A DNA stretch of 64,000 nt from an uncultured candidate division WPS-2 bacterium (GCA_937927945.1 CALEYW010000009.1:46861-110860), one strand, 5' to 3'. Shown: positions 40,146 to 49,684, numbered from the stretch's first letter. Notes: a model not told the origin generated them from the letters alone. Translations and numbers: made by a program.

Positions 40146-40158
40146 CGCTTGAGGATAC
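40132..40158. promoter_or_regulatory. 27-bp perfect inverted repeat over the MarR start codon
   Basis: GTATCCTCAAGC (40132-40143), spacer ATC, GCTTGAGGATAC (40147-40158): 12 bp arms with no mismatch. The spacer includes part of the MarR start codon (40143-40145). The -10 TATCCT of the MarR gene lies in the arm. Typical for a self-repressing MarR protein; binding is inferred. Confidence 0.65.
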
Positions 40159-40178
40159 AACCAAATGCTGCCGGAACG

Positions 40179-40214
40179 CAACTACTTGACATGGTATCAA
40201 GGTAGTTGTATATA
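40179..40214 (+). promoter_or_regulatory. Consensus promoter with inverted repeat for the membrane protein gene
   Basis: TTGACA (40186-40191), 17-bp spacer, TATATA (40209-40214): a near-consensus promoter reading towards the small membrane gene. The inverted repeat CAACTAC (40179-40185) / GTAGTTG (40202-40208) encloses the -35 and spacer, a place where a repressor, probably the divergent MarR, would block RNA polymerase. Predicted leader is about 125 nt. Confidence 0.65.
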
Positions 40215-40345
40215 CACCTATAGCGGCGAACTCAAGCGGGTGTAGCGGACCGAGTACGGGACGCGGCGATCGCGGATCGTCGCCAGACCGATGTTTGCCG
40301 TACTGATCGGGTGCGACATCGGCAAGTTTTGAGGAGCAGTTCAGT

Positions 40346-40858
40346 ATGCCGCCGCAAGCCGCTTTCGGAATCAGCATCGTTTTCAGTCTTGTTGCGTGGG
40401 GGATCGTCGTCGCACGATACGTCTGGCCGGCACTGGACCGGCAACCCCGTTCCGATGCGCTGCGGCAGCTCCTCATCCTCCACAGTTTCCGCTTCATCGG
40501 CTTGGCCTTTATCGTGCCCGGCGTCGTCTCGCCGGATCTGCCGGCCGCTTTCGCACGTCCCGACGCGTATGGAGATATCATTTCCGCGATCCTCGCGTTG
40601 CTTGCGCTCGGAACCCTGAAGAACAGAGTCGGTATCACCTTGGTGTGGGTATTCAACCTTTGGGGCAGCGCGGATCTCCTCAATGCGTTCTACGAAGGCA
40701 ATCGTTTCGGGCTCCAGGCGGGTCAGTTGGGCGCCGCCTACTTCCTTCCGACCCTCGTTGTGCCGCTGCTCCTGATCACGCACGGGCTCATTTTCCGGCT
40801 TCTGCTGCAACGTGATGACGTGGTCGCGGCGCGCCACAGTCCCCGTGCAGCCTCATGA
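40346..40858 (+). CDS. Small polytopic membrane protein under MarR control
   Basis: 170 residues with about four to five hydrophobic segments (FGISIVFSLVAWGIVVARY, FRFIGLAFIVPGVV, ISAILALLALGTL, YFLPTLVVPLLLITHGLIF). GAGGAG lies 9 nt before the ATG. No known family recognised. The divergent MarR gene and operator-covered promoter suggest induction by a small compound, so a resistance or permease-accessory role is possible but unproven. Confidence 0.72.
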   Translation: MPPQAAFGISIVFSLVAWGIVVARYVWPALDRQPRSDALRQLLILHSFRFIGLAFIVPGVVSPDLPAAFARPDAYGDIISAILALLALGTLKNRVGITLVWVFNLWGSADLLNAFYEGNRFGLQAGQLGAAYFLPTLVVPLLLITHGLIFRLLLQRDDVVAARHSPRAAS

Positions 40859-41056
40859 GGGCCGAGAGCCCGGGTTCGTGACGCTCGCTCCGAGTTGATG
40901 CCGGCAATCACAGCTAACCGGTCCAAAGCGACCGGCGCGGGATGCCGGTCGACGACAACACAGTAGACAAGCGAGCCTGCTGCCTGAACGACAGAGGGGT
41001 TACTCGCGTTCATAGGGGTTATTCGTGCGCGATACGGGGCACGCCTCAAGGACGCG

Positions 41057-42979
41057 ATGACAAGCAATGAGGGGCCACCGCAAAAACCTGGCGGATCGCA
41101 ACCGCAGCGCCTCCCGCAATGGTGGTTCGCCCTCATCGTGCTGCTTGTGGCCTGGAACGTCGTTGCGTTCTTTGCGCAGCCGCGCGGCGGAGCGGTTGCC
41201 ATTCCGTACACGACGTTCCTGACGCAAGTACGGTCCGGCAACGTCTCACGGGTCGACATCGCGGCCGATCGCATTAGCGGAACCTTCGCAAGGCCGTACA
41301 CTCCCGCTCCGCAGTCGTCGCCCGGCGCGCAGCAGTCACCGCCGCCGGCGAGCCGTTACACGACGTTTCAGACGACGTTCCCTCAAGCAATCGGCGACGC
41401 GGGACTCATGCCGCTGCTCGAGGCGCGGAACGTCATCGTCAACGTGTCGCCCAGCGGACCGTCGTGGCTGAGCGTTTTGCTCGGCTGGCTTCCCGTCTTG
41501 CTGCTCTTCGGATTTTTCAGCTGGATGCTGCAGCGGGCCGTCCAAGGTCCGGCGTCCGCCCTGAAGTTCGGCCGTGCGAAGCCCGAGCGCTACACGAGCA
41601 ATCAACCGAAAGTGACGTTCGAAGACGTCGCCGGCGTCGATGAAGCGAAAGCCGAGTTGCAAGAGGAAGTCGATTTCCTCAAGCACCCAGAGCGGTATCG
41701 TGAACTCGGCGCGCGGATCCCGAAAGGCGTGCTGCTGGTCGGGCCGCCGGGAACGGGGAAGACGCTGCTGGCGCGGGCGGTCGCCGGTGAAGCCGGCGTG
41801 TCGTTTTTCAGCCTCAACGCCTCCGAGTTCGTCGAGATGTTCGTCGGGGTCGGCGCGAGCCGCGTGCGCGATCTCTTCAGTCAAGCGAAGGAAGCGGCGC
41901 CGGCGATCGTGTTCATCGACGAGATCGACGCCGTGGGGCGGCGCCGCGGAGCCGGCGTCGGCGCCGTGAACGACGAGCGCGAGCAGACGCTCAACCAGCT
42001 CTTGGGCGAACTCGACGGTTTCGATCCGCGGCTCAACATCATCGTCATAGCAGCGACGAATCGACCGGACGTCCTCGATCCGGCGTTACTGCGCCCGGGA
42101 CGATTCGACCGGCAGGTGACGATCGAGGTTCCCGATCGCAACGGACGCGAAGCGATATTGCGCATTCACATGCGCAAGTTGCAGCTTTCGAACGACGTCG
42201 ACGTCACACTGCTCGCTGCGGCGACGATCGGCATGAGTGGTGCCGATCTTGAAAACCTGTGCAACGAAGCCGCGCTCGGCGCGGCGCGCCGCAACCGCTC
42301 CAGCGTGACCATGGCCGACTTCGAAGAGGCGCTGGACAGAGTGCGGTTGGGCGCGATGCATCCGCAGCTCGTCGATCCCGGCGACCGCCGCATCGTGGCC
42401 TATCATGAATCGGGACATACCGTCGTCGCTTGGCTCACGCCCGGCGCAGATCCCGTGCAGAAAGTCACGATCGTTCCACACGGTCAGGCACTCGGGTTGA
42501 CCGAGCAATTGCCCGCGCAAGAGCGGCGCAACCTGAGCGAGACCTACTTGAAGTCCCGGCTCACGGTGATGCTCGGCGGACGGACCGCCGAAGAGCTGGT
42601 CTTCAGCGAGGTGACGACCGGCGCCGAAAACGATCTCGTCCAGGCGACGAATCTTGCGCGTCAGATGGTCACGACGTGGGGAATGGGGAGCCTCGGTCTC
42701 TTGGCGTTCAAGTCGGACGAACAACAGCCGTTTTTGGGTTACGAGCTCGCACAAAACCGCGAATACAGCGAAGCGACGGCGGCCCGCATCGACCAGGACG
42801 TGCAACGTCTGCTCGACGAGGCGCATGCGGAAGCACGACGGTGTCTGAGCGGTGCTCGTGCACGGCTCGATCAACTGGTCGAGCTGCTCCTCAAGGACGA
42901 GACGGTGAACTCCACGCAGCTGATGCAGATCCTCGGATCACGCCGGGCGGCGAACGCCCCGGTCGACGACGACAAGTAG
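41057..42979 (+). CDS. ftsH: ATP-dependent zinc metalloprotease FtsH
   Basis: 640 residues. Order: short N-terminal cytoplasmic part, TM1 (WWFALIVLLVAWNVVAFF), periplasmic domain including a Pro/Gln-rich insert, TM2 (LLGWLPVLLLFGFFSWML), AAA+ domain with GPPGTGKT (Walker A), FIDEIDAVG (Walker B) and the arginine fingers in NRPDVLDPALLRPGRFDR, and the protease domain with HESGH (HExxH) and the third ligand in the GAENDLVQAT stretch. Degrades misfolded membrane proteins. Stand-alone gene; the upstream 198 bp contain no evident gene. Confidence 0.95.
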   Translation: MTSNEGPPQKPGGSQPQRLPQWWFALIVLLVAWNVVAFFAQPRGGAVAIPYTTFLTQVRSGNVSRVDIAADRISGTFARPYTPAPQSSPGAQQSPPPASRYTTFQTTFPQAIGDAGLMPLLEARNVIVNVSPSGPSWLSVLLGWLPVLLLFGFFSWMLQRAVQGPASALKFGRAKPERYTSNQPKVTFEDVAGVDEAKAELQEEVDFLKHPERYRELGARIPKGVLLVGPPGTGKTLLARAVAGEAGVSFFSLNASEFVEMFVGVGASRVRDLFSQAKEAAPAIVFIDEIDAVGRRRGAGVGAVNDEREQTLNQLLGELDGFDPRLNIIVIAATNRPDVLDPALLRPGRFDRQVTIEVPDRNGREAILRIHMRKLQLSNDVDVTLLAAATIGMSGADLENLCNEAALGAARRNRSSVTMADFEEALDRVRLGAMHPQLVDPGDRRIVAYHESGHTVVAWLTPGADPVQKVTIVPHGQALGLTEQLPAQERRNLSETYLKSRLTVMLGGRTAEELVFSEVTTGAENDLVQATNLARQMVTTWGMGSLGLLAFKSDEQQPFLGYELAQNREYSEATAARIDQDVQRLLDEAHAEARRCLSGARARLDQLVELLLKDETVNSTQLMQILGSRRAANAPVDDDK

Positions 42980-43010
42980 ACTGCAGCGCCGAACGGGAAG
43001 ACGGAGCACC

Positions 43011-44162
43011 GTGGATCTCACGGGGCTCCGTCTCGCCATCCTCGGCTCGATCTCGTGGCCGACACCGCCGCCCGGCTACGGCCCCTGGGAGCAAATCGCG
43101 TACGGTATCGCCAGCGGCATGGCCGCGCGCGGACTCGACGTCACGCTCTTCGCGACCGGCAACTCCGAGAGTCCGGGGAAGCTCGCCTCCGTCATCCCGG
43201 TCGGATTGAACGAGGATCCCGCGCTCAACGGCGACGTCTGCATCGAGCTGCACGTCGCGTCGTGCTTCGCCCGCGCGTCGGAATTCGACCTCATCCACAA
43301 CAACTTCGACTGGAAACCGCTGCTCTACGCGCTGGCCACGCCGTCACCGCCGGTGCTGACGACCGTGCACGGGTTCTCGTCACCGCCGATCTTGGGTGCC
43401 TACTACGCCGGCGCCTCGCGCTCGTTCTACTGTTCGATCAGCGACGCCGATCGCGACCCCGGGCTGTCGTATCTCGCGACGACCTACAACGGCATCGATC
43501 CGAACGCGTGGACGTATCGCGATCGGCCCGGTGACTATCTGCTCTTCCTCGCGCGCTTCCACCCGGAGAAGGGCGCGCACCTCGCGATCGCGGCGGCGAA
43601 ACGTGCCGGTGTGCGCATGAAGATCGCCGGCATCCCGCAGGACGAGGCGTACTTTCAAGAGCAGATCGCGCCGCACATCGACGGCGACGCGGTGCAGTTC
43701 CTCGGCCACGTGCAGGGCGCGGCGCGCGACGAACTCGTCGGCGGTGCGCTCGCGCTCGTCCATCTGACGACGCGGCCCGAACGATTCGGCCTCACGCTGA
43801 TCGAAGCGATGGCGTGCGGAACGCCGGTCCTCGGCGCGCGGATGGGTTCGATCCCCGAGATCGTCGTCGACGGCGTGACGGGCTATCTGTGCGACGGCGT
43901 CGAGGACGCCGCGGCGAAGGTTCCGCTGCTGGCCGGACTCTCGCGCGCCGCCTGCCGCGCGCACGTCGAGGCGACGTTCTCGGTCGATCGCATGGTCGAC
44001 CGGTATCTCGCCGCGTACGCCGACGCGTTGACGCAGCGCGTGCCGCCGCCGCCGACCGACGACCAGCTCCGTTGGCGCGACCACGACTGGTGGGACCGAC
44101 CGATGGCCTTCACCGACATCCCGCCCAAACCGGCGCACGCGATCGGCTTCGCACTGCGATAA
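43011..44162 (+). CDS. GT4-family glycosyltransferase
   Basis: 383 residues, start GTG 43011, 31 bp after ftsH. GT-B fold: the N-terminal WPTPPPGYGPWEQIAYGIAS contains the glycine-rich start of group-1 enzymes, FDLIHNNFD, then the C-terminal nucleotide-sugar site PERFGLTLIEAMACGTPVLG (E-x7-E motif). Probably moves a hexose from a nucleotide sugar; no signal or membrane segment. The acceptor is unknown and no polysaccharide genes are near. Confidence 0.88.
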   Translation: MDLTGLRLAILGSISWPTPPPGYGPWEQIAYGIASGMAARGLDVTLFATGNSESPGKLASVIPVGLNEDPALNGDVCIELHVASCFARASEFDLIHNNFDWKPLLYALATPSPPVLTTVHGFSSPPILGAYYAGASRSFYCSISDADRDPGLSYLATTYNGIDPNAWTYRDRPGDYLLFLARFHPEKGAHLAIAAAKRAGVRMKIAGIPQDEAYFQEQIAPHIDGDAVQFLGHVQGAARDELVGGALALVHLTTRPERFGLTLIEAMACGTPVLGARMGSIPEIVVDGVTGYLCDGVEDAAAKVPLLAGLSRAACRAHVEATFSVDRMVDRYLAAYADALTQRVPPPPTDDQLRWRDHDWWDRPMAFTDIPPKPAHAIGFALR

Positions 44163-44229
44163 GGGGACAGGCGGGCGCTTCAGCGGAACCCCGCCCGGCC
44201 GCGTGCCGATGCCGTAGGACGCGCCGCGA

Positions 44230-44787
44230 TCAGCCGGCCGGTGCCGATCCGTCGATGAAGGGGCGCAGTGCGCCGACGAACTTGTCAGTATTGTGAATGC
44301 TGCGCAGCACGACGACGATCGCCGCTGCCGGGAAACCGGATTCAAGCGTGATCGTGTATCCCGAGAACACGTCACGGGTGTCGTCGGCACCCCAGTACAG
44401 GAAATTCTGGTCGTCGAAAAACAGCAGCTGGCGCATCAACCCGTTCACGTCTTTCGCTTTGTCGAGGTTGATATATCCCCCGCGATAGCGCGGATAGATC
44501 CGAAAGCCGATCGTGTTGTTCTTCGTCACCGAGACGATGATTTCGAGGTTCTGGGAGTTTGCGAGTCCCGTCATGGAGGCGGCGAAGTTGAACGGATTCT
44601 TCGTGCTCTGCGTGAAGGTGAGATTGACGTCGGCTCGCCGTCCCGCGATTTCGAGCGTCTGCCGCAAGCGCTCCCGCGTCGCTTCGCGCGCGTCCGCCTG
44701 CGCGACCGCCGGGGCAGCTCCGGCGAAGAACAGCACGAGCAGCAGCGCCGACGACACGGCGGCGGCGTACGAAGGGCGAGCGGACAT
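44230..44787 (-). CDS. Secreted protein of unknown function
   Basis: 185 residues with a signal peptide (ALLLVLFFAGAAPAVAQA). The mature part of about 155 residues has alternating strands (INLDKAKDVNGLMRQLLFFD, GYTITLESGFPAAAIVVVL) and no Cys, compatible with a small compact periplasmic domain. I do not recognise a family. Convergent with the glycosyltransferase gene (67-bp gap) and 60 bp downstream of purK on the same strand. Confidence 0.7.
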   Translation of the reverse strand: MSARPSYAAAVSSALLLVLFFAGAAPAVAQADAREATRERLRQTLEIAGRRADVNLTFTQSTKNPFNFAASMTGLANSQNLEIIVSVTKNNTIGFRIYPRYRGGYINLDKAKDVNGLMRQLLFFDDQNFLYWGADDTRDVFSGYTITLESGFPAAAIVVVLRSIHNTDKFVGALRPFIDGSAPAG

Positions 44788-44847
44788 GGCGGTCCTCCCG
44801 AGGGCGTGCGTAGCATACTGCAGCGGGCGATTGGCGCAACCCTGCCC

Positions 44848-45993
44848 TCACCGCACGGCCGCTGCGCGGTCGTCGATCCAGTGCAGGAGGCTGCGTCCGC
44901 GTTCGGCTTTTTCGAGCGCGTCGTCGACGGTCTCGCCGAGCACCGTGAAGTGGGCCATCTTGCGGCGCAGCGCCGCGTGCGCCTTGCCGTAGACGTGCAG
45001 TTTGAGCAGCGGCTCGCGCAGCAGGTCCTCGATCCCGGCGAGGGTGTCGCCGGCTCCCGCGCCGAGCACATTGACCATCACCGCGGGCAAGAATTGGCGC
45101 GGCTCGACCAGCGGCAGCCCGCAGATCGCGCGGACGTGCGCCTCGTACTGCGAGATCGACGTCGCATCGAGCGAGTAGTGCCCGCTGTTGTGGACGCGTG
45201 GCGCGATCTCGTTCACCAGCAATTCGTCGCCGGTCTGGAAGAACTCGACGCAGAACGTACCGATGATCTCCAAGCGCTCCGCGATCGTCGTCGCGTACCG
45301 CCGCGCGCGCTCCGCGACGGCGGGTGGGATGCGGCCGGGCACGATCGTCGTCGCGAGCACGCCGTGATCGTGCTCGTTCTCCGAGGTCGGAAACGCCACG
45401 ATCTCGCCCTGCGCGTTGCGCGCCGCGATGATCGAAAGTTCGCGATCGAACGCGATCAGCCGCTCCCAGATCAGCGCGCGACCGCGCGCCTCGGTCCAAG
45501 CGCGCTCGGCGTCGTCGCTCGAACGCACGACCCACTGTCCCTTGCCGTCGTAGCCGCCCATCGTCGTCTTCAGGACGCCGGGATAACCGATGACGCGTTC
45601 CGCCGCATCGAGTTCGGCGCGCGAACGAACGGGCAGGAAGTCGGCCGTCGGGATCCCGCACTCGCGCACGAACGTCTTCTCGAGGATGCGCTCCTGGGTG
45701 ATGCGCAGCGCCGCCGCCCCGGGGTGGACGATGCGGCGATCGGCTTCGAGCGCGAGCACCGATTCGAGCGGGATGTTCTCGAACTCGTACGTCACGACGT
45801 CGCAGCGCGCGCCGAGCTCGCCGATCGCGCGCAGATCGTCGTACGCCGCGACGATCTGCTCGTCGGCGATCTGCCCCGTCGGCGAATCCGGAAACGGCTC
45901 GAGCGTCACGACCCGGTAGCCCATCCGCTTCGCCTCGAGCGTGAGCATCCGTCCGAGCTGCCCGCCGCCGAGGATCCCGATCGTGTGGATCAC
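44848..45993 (-). CDS. purK: N5-carboxyaminoimidazole ribonucleotide synthase
   Basis: 381 residues, ATP-grasp enzyme that carboxylates AIR with ATP and bicarbonate in purine synthesis. N-terminal IGILGGGQLGRMLTLEAKRM, ATP-binding TTMGGYDGKGQWVVRS, and NEIAPRVHNSGHYSLDATSISQYE near the active site. Start ATG overlaps the end of purE by 4 bp, so the two steps are coupled. C-terminal part (KAHAALRRKMAHFTVLG) is complete. Confidence 0.95.
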   Translation of the reverse strand: MIHTIGILGGGQLGRMLTLEAKRMGYRVVTLEPFPDSPTGQIADEQIVAAYDDLRAIGELGARCDVVTYEFENIPLESVLALEADRRIVHPGAAALRITQERILEKTFVRECGIPTADFLPVRSRAELDAAERVIGYPGVLKTTMGGYDGKGQWVVRSSDDAERAWTEARGRALIWERLIAFDRELSIIAARNAQGEIVAFPTSENEHDHGVLATTIVPGRIPPAVAERARRYATTIAERLEIIGTFCVEFFQTGDELLVNEIAPRVHNSGHYSLDATSISQYEAHVRAICGLPLVEPRQFLPAVMVNVLGAGAGDTLAGIEDLLREPLLKLHVYGKAHAALRRKMAHFTVLGETVDDALEKAERGRSLLHWIDDRAAAVR

Positions 45994-46469
45994 AGCTCGA
46001 TCGCCTCGACCTCGGCGGCGATGCGTGCGACGCGCTCGGCAAGCTTGTGCGCAAGCGCCTCGTCGTGCAGCGCGAGGATGCGAGCCGCGTAGAGCGCCGC
46101 GTTCGCCGCTCCGCCGATCGCCATCGCTGCGACCGGAACGCCGGCCGGCATCTGCGCGATCGACAGCAGCGAATCGAGTCCTTTGAGCGCCTTCGATTCG
46201 ACCGGGACGCCGATCACCGGCAGGTTGGTCTTGGTCGCGACCATCCCGGGAAGATGCGCCGCACCGCCCGCGCCGGCGATGATGACTTCGATTCCGCGCC
46301 CCTGCGCCTCGCCGGCGTACGCGAACATGAGGTCGGGCGTGCGGTGCGCCGAGACGACGCGCAGCTCGAACGCCACACCCAGCTCGCCGAGCATCGTCGC
46401 GGCCGGGCGCATCGTTTCCAAATCGGACGTCGAGCCCATGATGATCCCGACGCGAGGCTGTACGCTCAT
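45990..46469 (-). CDS. purE: N5-CAIR mutase
   Basis: 159 residues, the usual length. Converts N5-CAIR (from PurK) to CAIR. Class I signature: GIIMGSTSDLETM, VVSAHRTPD with the catalytic His, GAGGAAHLPGM. The frame stays open far upstream, but that sequence has no purE homology and lies opposite a GH gene; the start ATG 46469 is where the family begins. Divergent from the GH gene with a 60-bp gap. Confidence 0.95.
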   Translation of the reverse strand: MSVQPRVGIIMGSTSDLETMRPAATMLGELGVAFELRVVSAHRTPDLMFAYAGEAQGRGIEVIIAGAGGAAHLPGMVATKTNLPVIGVPVESKALKGLDSLLSIAQMPAGVPVAAMAIGGAANAALYAARILALHDEALAHKLAERVARIAAEVEAIEL

Positions 46470-46529
46470 TGGCCCCAGGGTTCGGGCCGTCCCGGGAGGC
46501 GCCCTCGCAAGCGGGGTATCTCTCAGATA

Positions 46530-47783
46530 ATGCGCTTCTCGCTCGGGATCAACTACTGGCCGCGGCGCAGCGCGATGGCGATGTGGCAGCGGTTCGACGC
46601 GGGCGAGGTTCGGGAGGACTTCGCGCGCATCGCCGGGCTCGGGCTGGACGCCGTGCGGTTCTTCCTGCGCTGGGCCGACTTTCAACCGGCGCCCGACGCG
46701 CTCGATCCGCTGATGCTCGAGCGGCTCGAAACGGTCGCCGATCTCGCGGCCGAGATCGGTCTGCGCATCATGCCGACGCTCTTCTGCGGGCACATGAGCG
46801 GGGTGAACTGGCTGCCGTCGTGGTCGCTCGACCCGGCGACGCCGCACGGCCGCTTTCGCACGATCACTGAACGCGGAGAGTCGCCGCACGGCATCGGCGA
46901 TTTCTACACCGGTCCGCTGCTCGACGCGCAACTGCTCTTCGCGCACGCCGCCGGCGAGCGGCTGCGCGCACATCCGGCCGTGCTCGCGTGGGATCTGGGC
47001 AACGAGTTCAGCAACATGCGCGCTCCGGCGAACGACATCGACGCCGCGGAGTGGAGTGGCCGGCTGACCGCCGCGCTGGAGCAGAGCTCGGCCTCGCCGG
47101 TCACCGCCGGAACGCACGGGGAAGATCTCACCCAGGATCGCAACATCCGTTTCGCTTCGCTGTGTGCGCCCTACGCGTTTGCGACGATGCACGGCTATCC
47201 GGTCTACAGCTGGTTCGCCCGCAACCGGCTCGATCCCGAAGTCGTGCCGTTTCTCGCCGCGCTCACGGCGGCGTTCTCGCACAAACCGGTGCTCTTCAGC
47301 GAGTTCGGCAATCCGGCGTGCCCGCCGGGGAAGCTCTCGCCCTTCGACCGCGTCGCGCTGCCGGACGAACCGCCGCAGCCGATGATCTCGCCCGACGATC
47401 CGGTTCTCGCGTCGTATGCGTGCCTCGACGAGACCGAGATGGCGGCGTATGCTACGGCCGTGCTCGACCGGCTGCACGCCGACGGACGCCTGGGGGGCTA
47501 TTGGTGGTGCTGGGCCGACTACGCCGAGGAGTTGCGTGAAGAGCCGCCGTTCGATCGCGCGGTGCACGAACGCTCCTTCGGCATCGTGCGCAGCGACGGC
47601 AGCGAGAAGCCGGTCGCCGCGGCGCTGGCCGGGTTCGCGCACGAGCGCCGCAGCGTGCTGGCCGCGCACGAGATGCCGACGATCGCGGACGCCTACTACT
47701 TCCGCACGCTGCCGGCCAGCACGAAGACCCTCTACGACGCGTTTTTGGCCTACGTCGAGGAACGCCGAACCGAGGCGCTGTAA
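46530..47783 (+). CDS. Glycoside hydrolase, GH5/GH2-clan-A-like (cellulase superfamily)
   Basis: 417 residues. TIM-barrel clan-A features: LGINYWPRRSA start, WDLGNEFSN with the acid/base Glu, ATMHGYPVYSWF, and LFSEFGNP with the nucleophile Glu. No signal peptide, so intracellular. The clan includes beta-mannanase and beta-mannosidase-like proteins, the likeliest relatives; no exact family was assigned. It runs 9 bp into the aldolase gene, which may be co-transcribed. Confidence 0.82.
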   Translation: MRFSLGINYWPRRSAMAMWQRFDAGEVREDFARIAGLGLDAVRFFLRWADFQPAPDALDPLMLERLETVADLAAEIGLRIMPTLFCGHMSGVNWLPSWSLDPATPHGRFRTITERGESPHGIGDFYTGPLLDAQLLFAHAAGERLRAHPAVLAWDLGNEFSNMRAPANDIDAAEWSGRLTAALEQSSASPVTAGTHGEDLTQDRNIRFASLCAPYAFATMHGYPVYSWFARNRLDPEVVPFLAALTAAFSHKPVLFSEFGNPACPPGKLSPFDRVALPDEPPQPMISPDDPVLASYACLDETEMAAYATAVLDRLHADGRLGGYWWCWADYAEELREEPPFDRAVHERSFGIVRSDGSEKPVAAALAGFAHERRSVLAAHEMPTIADAYYFRTLPASTKTLYDAFLAYVEERRTEAL

Positions 47784-47792
47784 GCGACCAGT

Positions 47793-48575
47793 GTGCGAGA
47801 AAATACACTGAAACGCCGCCTCCTCGAAGGCGAGACCGTCCTGGGTTCGTGGTTGACCATCCCCGATGCGCTCTCCGCCGAAGCGATGGCTGCGATCGGC
47901 TGGGATTGGCTGCTGATCGACATGGAACATTCGCCGGCCGCGCTGCACGAGGCCGCCGCGATGCTCACCGCGCTGCGGACGACCGACGTGACGCCGATCG
48001 TGCGGCCGGCCTGGAACGAGTCCTCGCACATCCAGCGCGTCCTCGACCTGGGCGCCTTCGGGATCGTGGTGCCGGTCGTCAACACTGCCGACGACGCGCG
48101 CCGCGTCGTGAACGACGCGCGCTTCCCGCCGCTGGGCGAGCGCAGCCGCGGCGGCGTACGGGCCAACCTCGCCTGGCGCACCGACCCGATGACGTATTTC
48201 GAGCGCTCGAACAACGAGATTCTGGTGCTCCCGCAGTGCGAAACCGCACTCGCCGTCACCAACATCGACGCGATCCTCGCGGTCGAGGGAATCGACGGCG
48301 TCTTCGTCGGGCCGAACGATCTCGCGGCCTCGATGGGAAAGCACTGGCCGAACGCCTGGCTGCGCGACGACGACTACATGGCGCTGATCCGGCGCATCAC
48401 CGCCGCGACGCAGCGCGCGAACAAGGTCGCCGGCATCCTGGCCCGCGATGCAGGGATGGCGAAAGAGATGGCCGACCTCGGCTACCGCTTCATCGGCGTC
48501 GGCGGCGACGTGAACTTCATGACGGCCGGTGCGAAGAAAAACCTCGACGAGGCGCGCGCCGCGATCGGCCCGTGA
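47793..48575 (+). CDS. HpcH/HpaI-type class II aldolase
   Basis: 260 residues, start GTG 47793. Barrel with LLIDMEHSPAAL (base and metal region), LPQCETALAV (Glu ligand), VFVGPNDLAASMG (Asp/Glu region) as in 2,4-dihydroxyhept-2-ene-1,7-dioate aldolase and 2-keto-3-deoxy-sugar-acid aldolases. Splits or forms 2-oxo acids with pyruvate. It overlaps the following SDR gene by 4 bp. The sugar-acid or aromatic substrate is unknown. Confidence 0.9.
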   Translation: MRENTLKRRLLEGETVLGSWLTIPDALSAEAMAAIGWDWLLIDMEHSPAALHEAAAMLTALRTTDVTPIVRPAWNESSHIQRVLDLGAFGIVVPVVNTADDARRVVNDARFPPLGERSRGGVRANLAWRTDPMTYFERSNNEILVLPQCETALAVTNIDAILAVEGIDGVFVGPNDLAASMGKHWPNAWLRDDDYMALIRRITAATQRANKVAGILARDAGMAKEMADLGYRFIGVGGDVNFMTAGAKKNLDEARAAIGP

Positions 48576-49684
48576 GCGTCATCATCGTCACCGGCGCGTC
48601 GAGCGGAATCGGCCGAGAGCTCGCGTTGCGCGCCGCGCGCGCCGGGTACGACGTGGTCGGGATCGGCCGCAATCGCATCGCGCTCGACGCGCTCGCCGAG
48701 CGAGTGCGCGGCGAGGGCGGCTCGATCGTCGTTGAAGCGATCGACGTCGCGCTGCCGGCGAACGCGCCCGCGATCGTCGCGCTGGCGGCGCGCACGTTCG
48801 GGCGGATCGACGTCTTGGTGAACAACGCCGGCCACGTAGCCGTCGGACCGCTCGCGGAGCAGAGCGACGCTGCGCTGCAGGATCAATTCGGCACGCACGT
48901 CATCGGCCCGGTCGCGCTGGTGCGCGAAGCGCTGCCGCGGCTGCGCCTCGCCGACGGTCACGTATTCATGGTCGGCAGCGGTGTGGCGCGCGTTCCCGTG
49001 CACGGATTAGGAGCATACGCGCCTTCGAAGGCCGCGACGCGCTCGGCCGCCGCCGTCCTGCGGCGCGAACTGAGGCCCGACGGGATCGCCGTGACGTACG
49101 TCGACCCCGGCGTCGTCGACACGGCGTTCATGACGCGCGCCGGGATGCGGGGCGCGCCGGCGTCGATGCTCGCATCGCCGGAGGTCGTCGCCCGCAAGAT
49201 CCTCTTGGCGATCGCGACGCGGCCGCGCGTGCTCAACGCCGTTCCGTGGCAAACCGCGTTTGTCGCGATCGGCGAACTCTTCCCGCGCATCACCGACGCG
49301 ATCCTCGAACGCAACCCTTCGCTGGTGGGGATTCAGCCGCCCAGCGAGCCTGCGCTAGTCGAGCAGCCGAATACGGTGATCGCGCCCGCCGAGGCGACGC
49401 CGCCTGCGCCGGAAGTGCCCGCGCCCGGCATTGAGCCGACGTTCGAGGACGCGCTCGAACCGGTGCGCCGGCGCATGGAACGCGTGAAGCTCAGCGAATC
49501 GTTCGTGCGCAGTCTGCTGGAGCGCGAAGCGGTGCTCGATCCGGCCGAGGTCGCGCTGCGTTGGGCCGGAATGCCGAACAAGAACGAGCGCGCGGCGACC
49601 GCCGAAGTGCTCGACGCGCTCGCTGACGCGGGCTTTCTCGCCCACGACGGCGAGCGCTATCGCGTGGTGCGCGCGGCGCCGTGA
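48572..49684 (+). CDS. Short-chain dehydrogenase with C-terminal extension
   Basis: 370 residues, larger than usual (about 250). Rossmann part: VTGASSGIGRELAL (TGxxxGxG), NNAGHVAVGPL, VGSGVARVPVHGLGAYAPSK with the Tyr-x3-Lys. The extra ~115 residues after about 255 are Pro/Ala-rich followed by an acidic helical module ending GFLAHDGERYRVV, which has no clear match. GTGA overlap with the aldolase and 4-bp overlap with the next alcohol dehydrogenase gene give one operon. The partner step is unknown. Confidence 0.86.
   Translation: MSVIIVTGASSGIGRELALRAARAGYDVVGIGRNRIALDALAERVRGEGGSIVVEAIDVALPANAPAIVALAARTFGRIDVLVNNAGHVAVGPLAEQSDAALQDQFGTHVIGPVALVREALPRLRLADGHVFMVGSGVARVPVHGLGAYAPSKAATRSAAAVLRRELRPDGIAVTYVDPGVVDTAFMTRAGMRGAPASMLASPEVVARKILLAIATRPRVLNAVPWQTAFVAIGELFPRITDAILERNPSLVGIQPPSEPALVEQPNTVIAPAEATPPAPEVPAPGIEPTFEDALEPVRRRMERVKLSESFVRSLLEREAVLDPAEVALRWAGMPNKNERAATAEVLDALADAGFLAHDGERYRVVRAAP

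Noticed and set aside
40859..41056. A short minus-strand frame before ftsH
   Set aside because: No ribosome site or family motif; likely chance opening.
45990..48344. A 784-residue protein ending in PurE
   Set aside because: The long N-terminal part is antisense to the GH and aldolase genes; PurE is complete from 46469.
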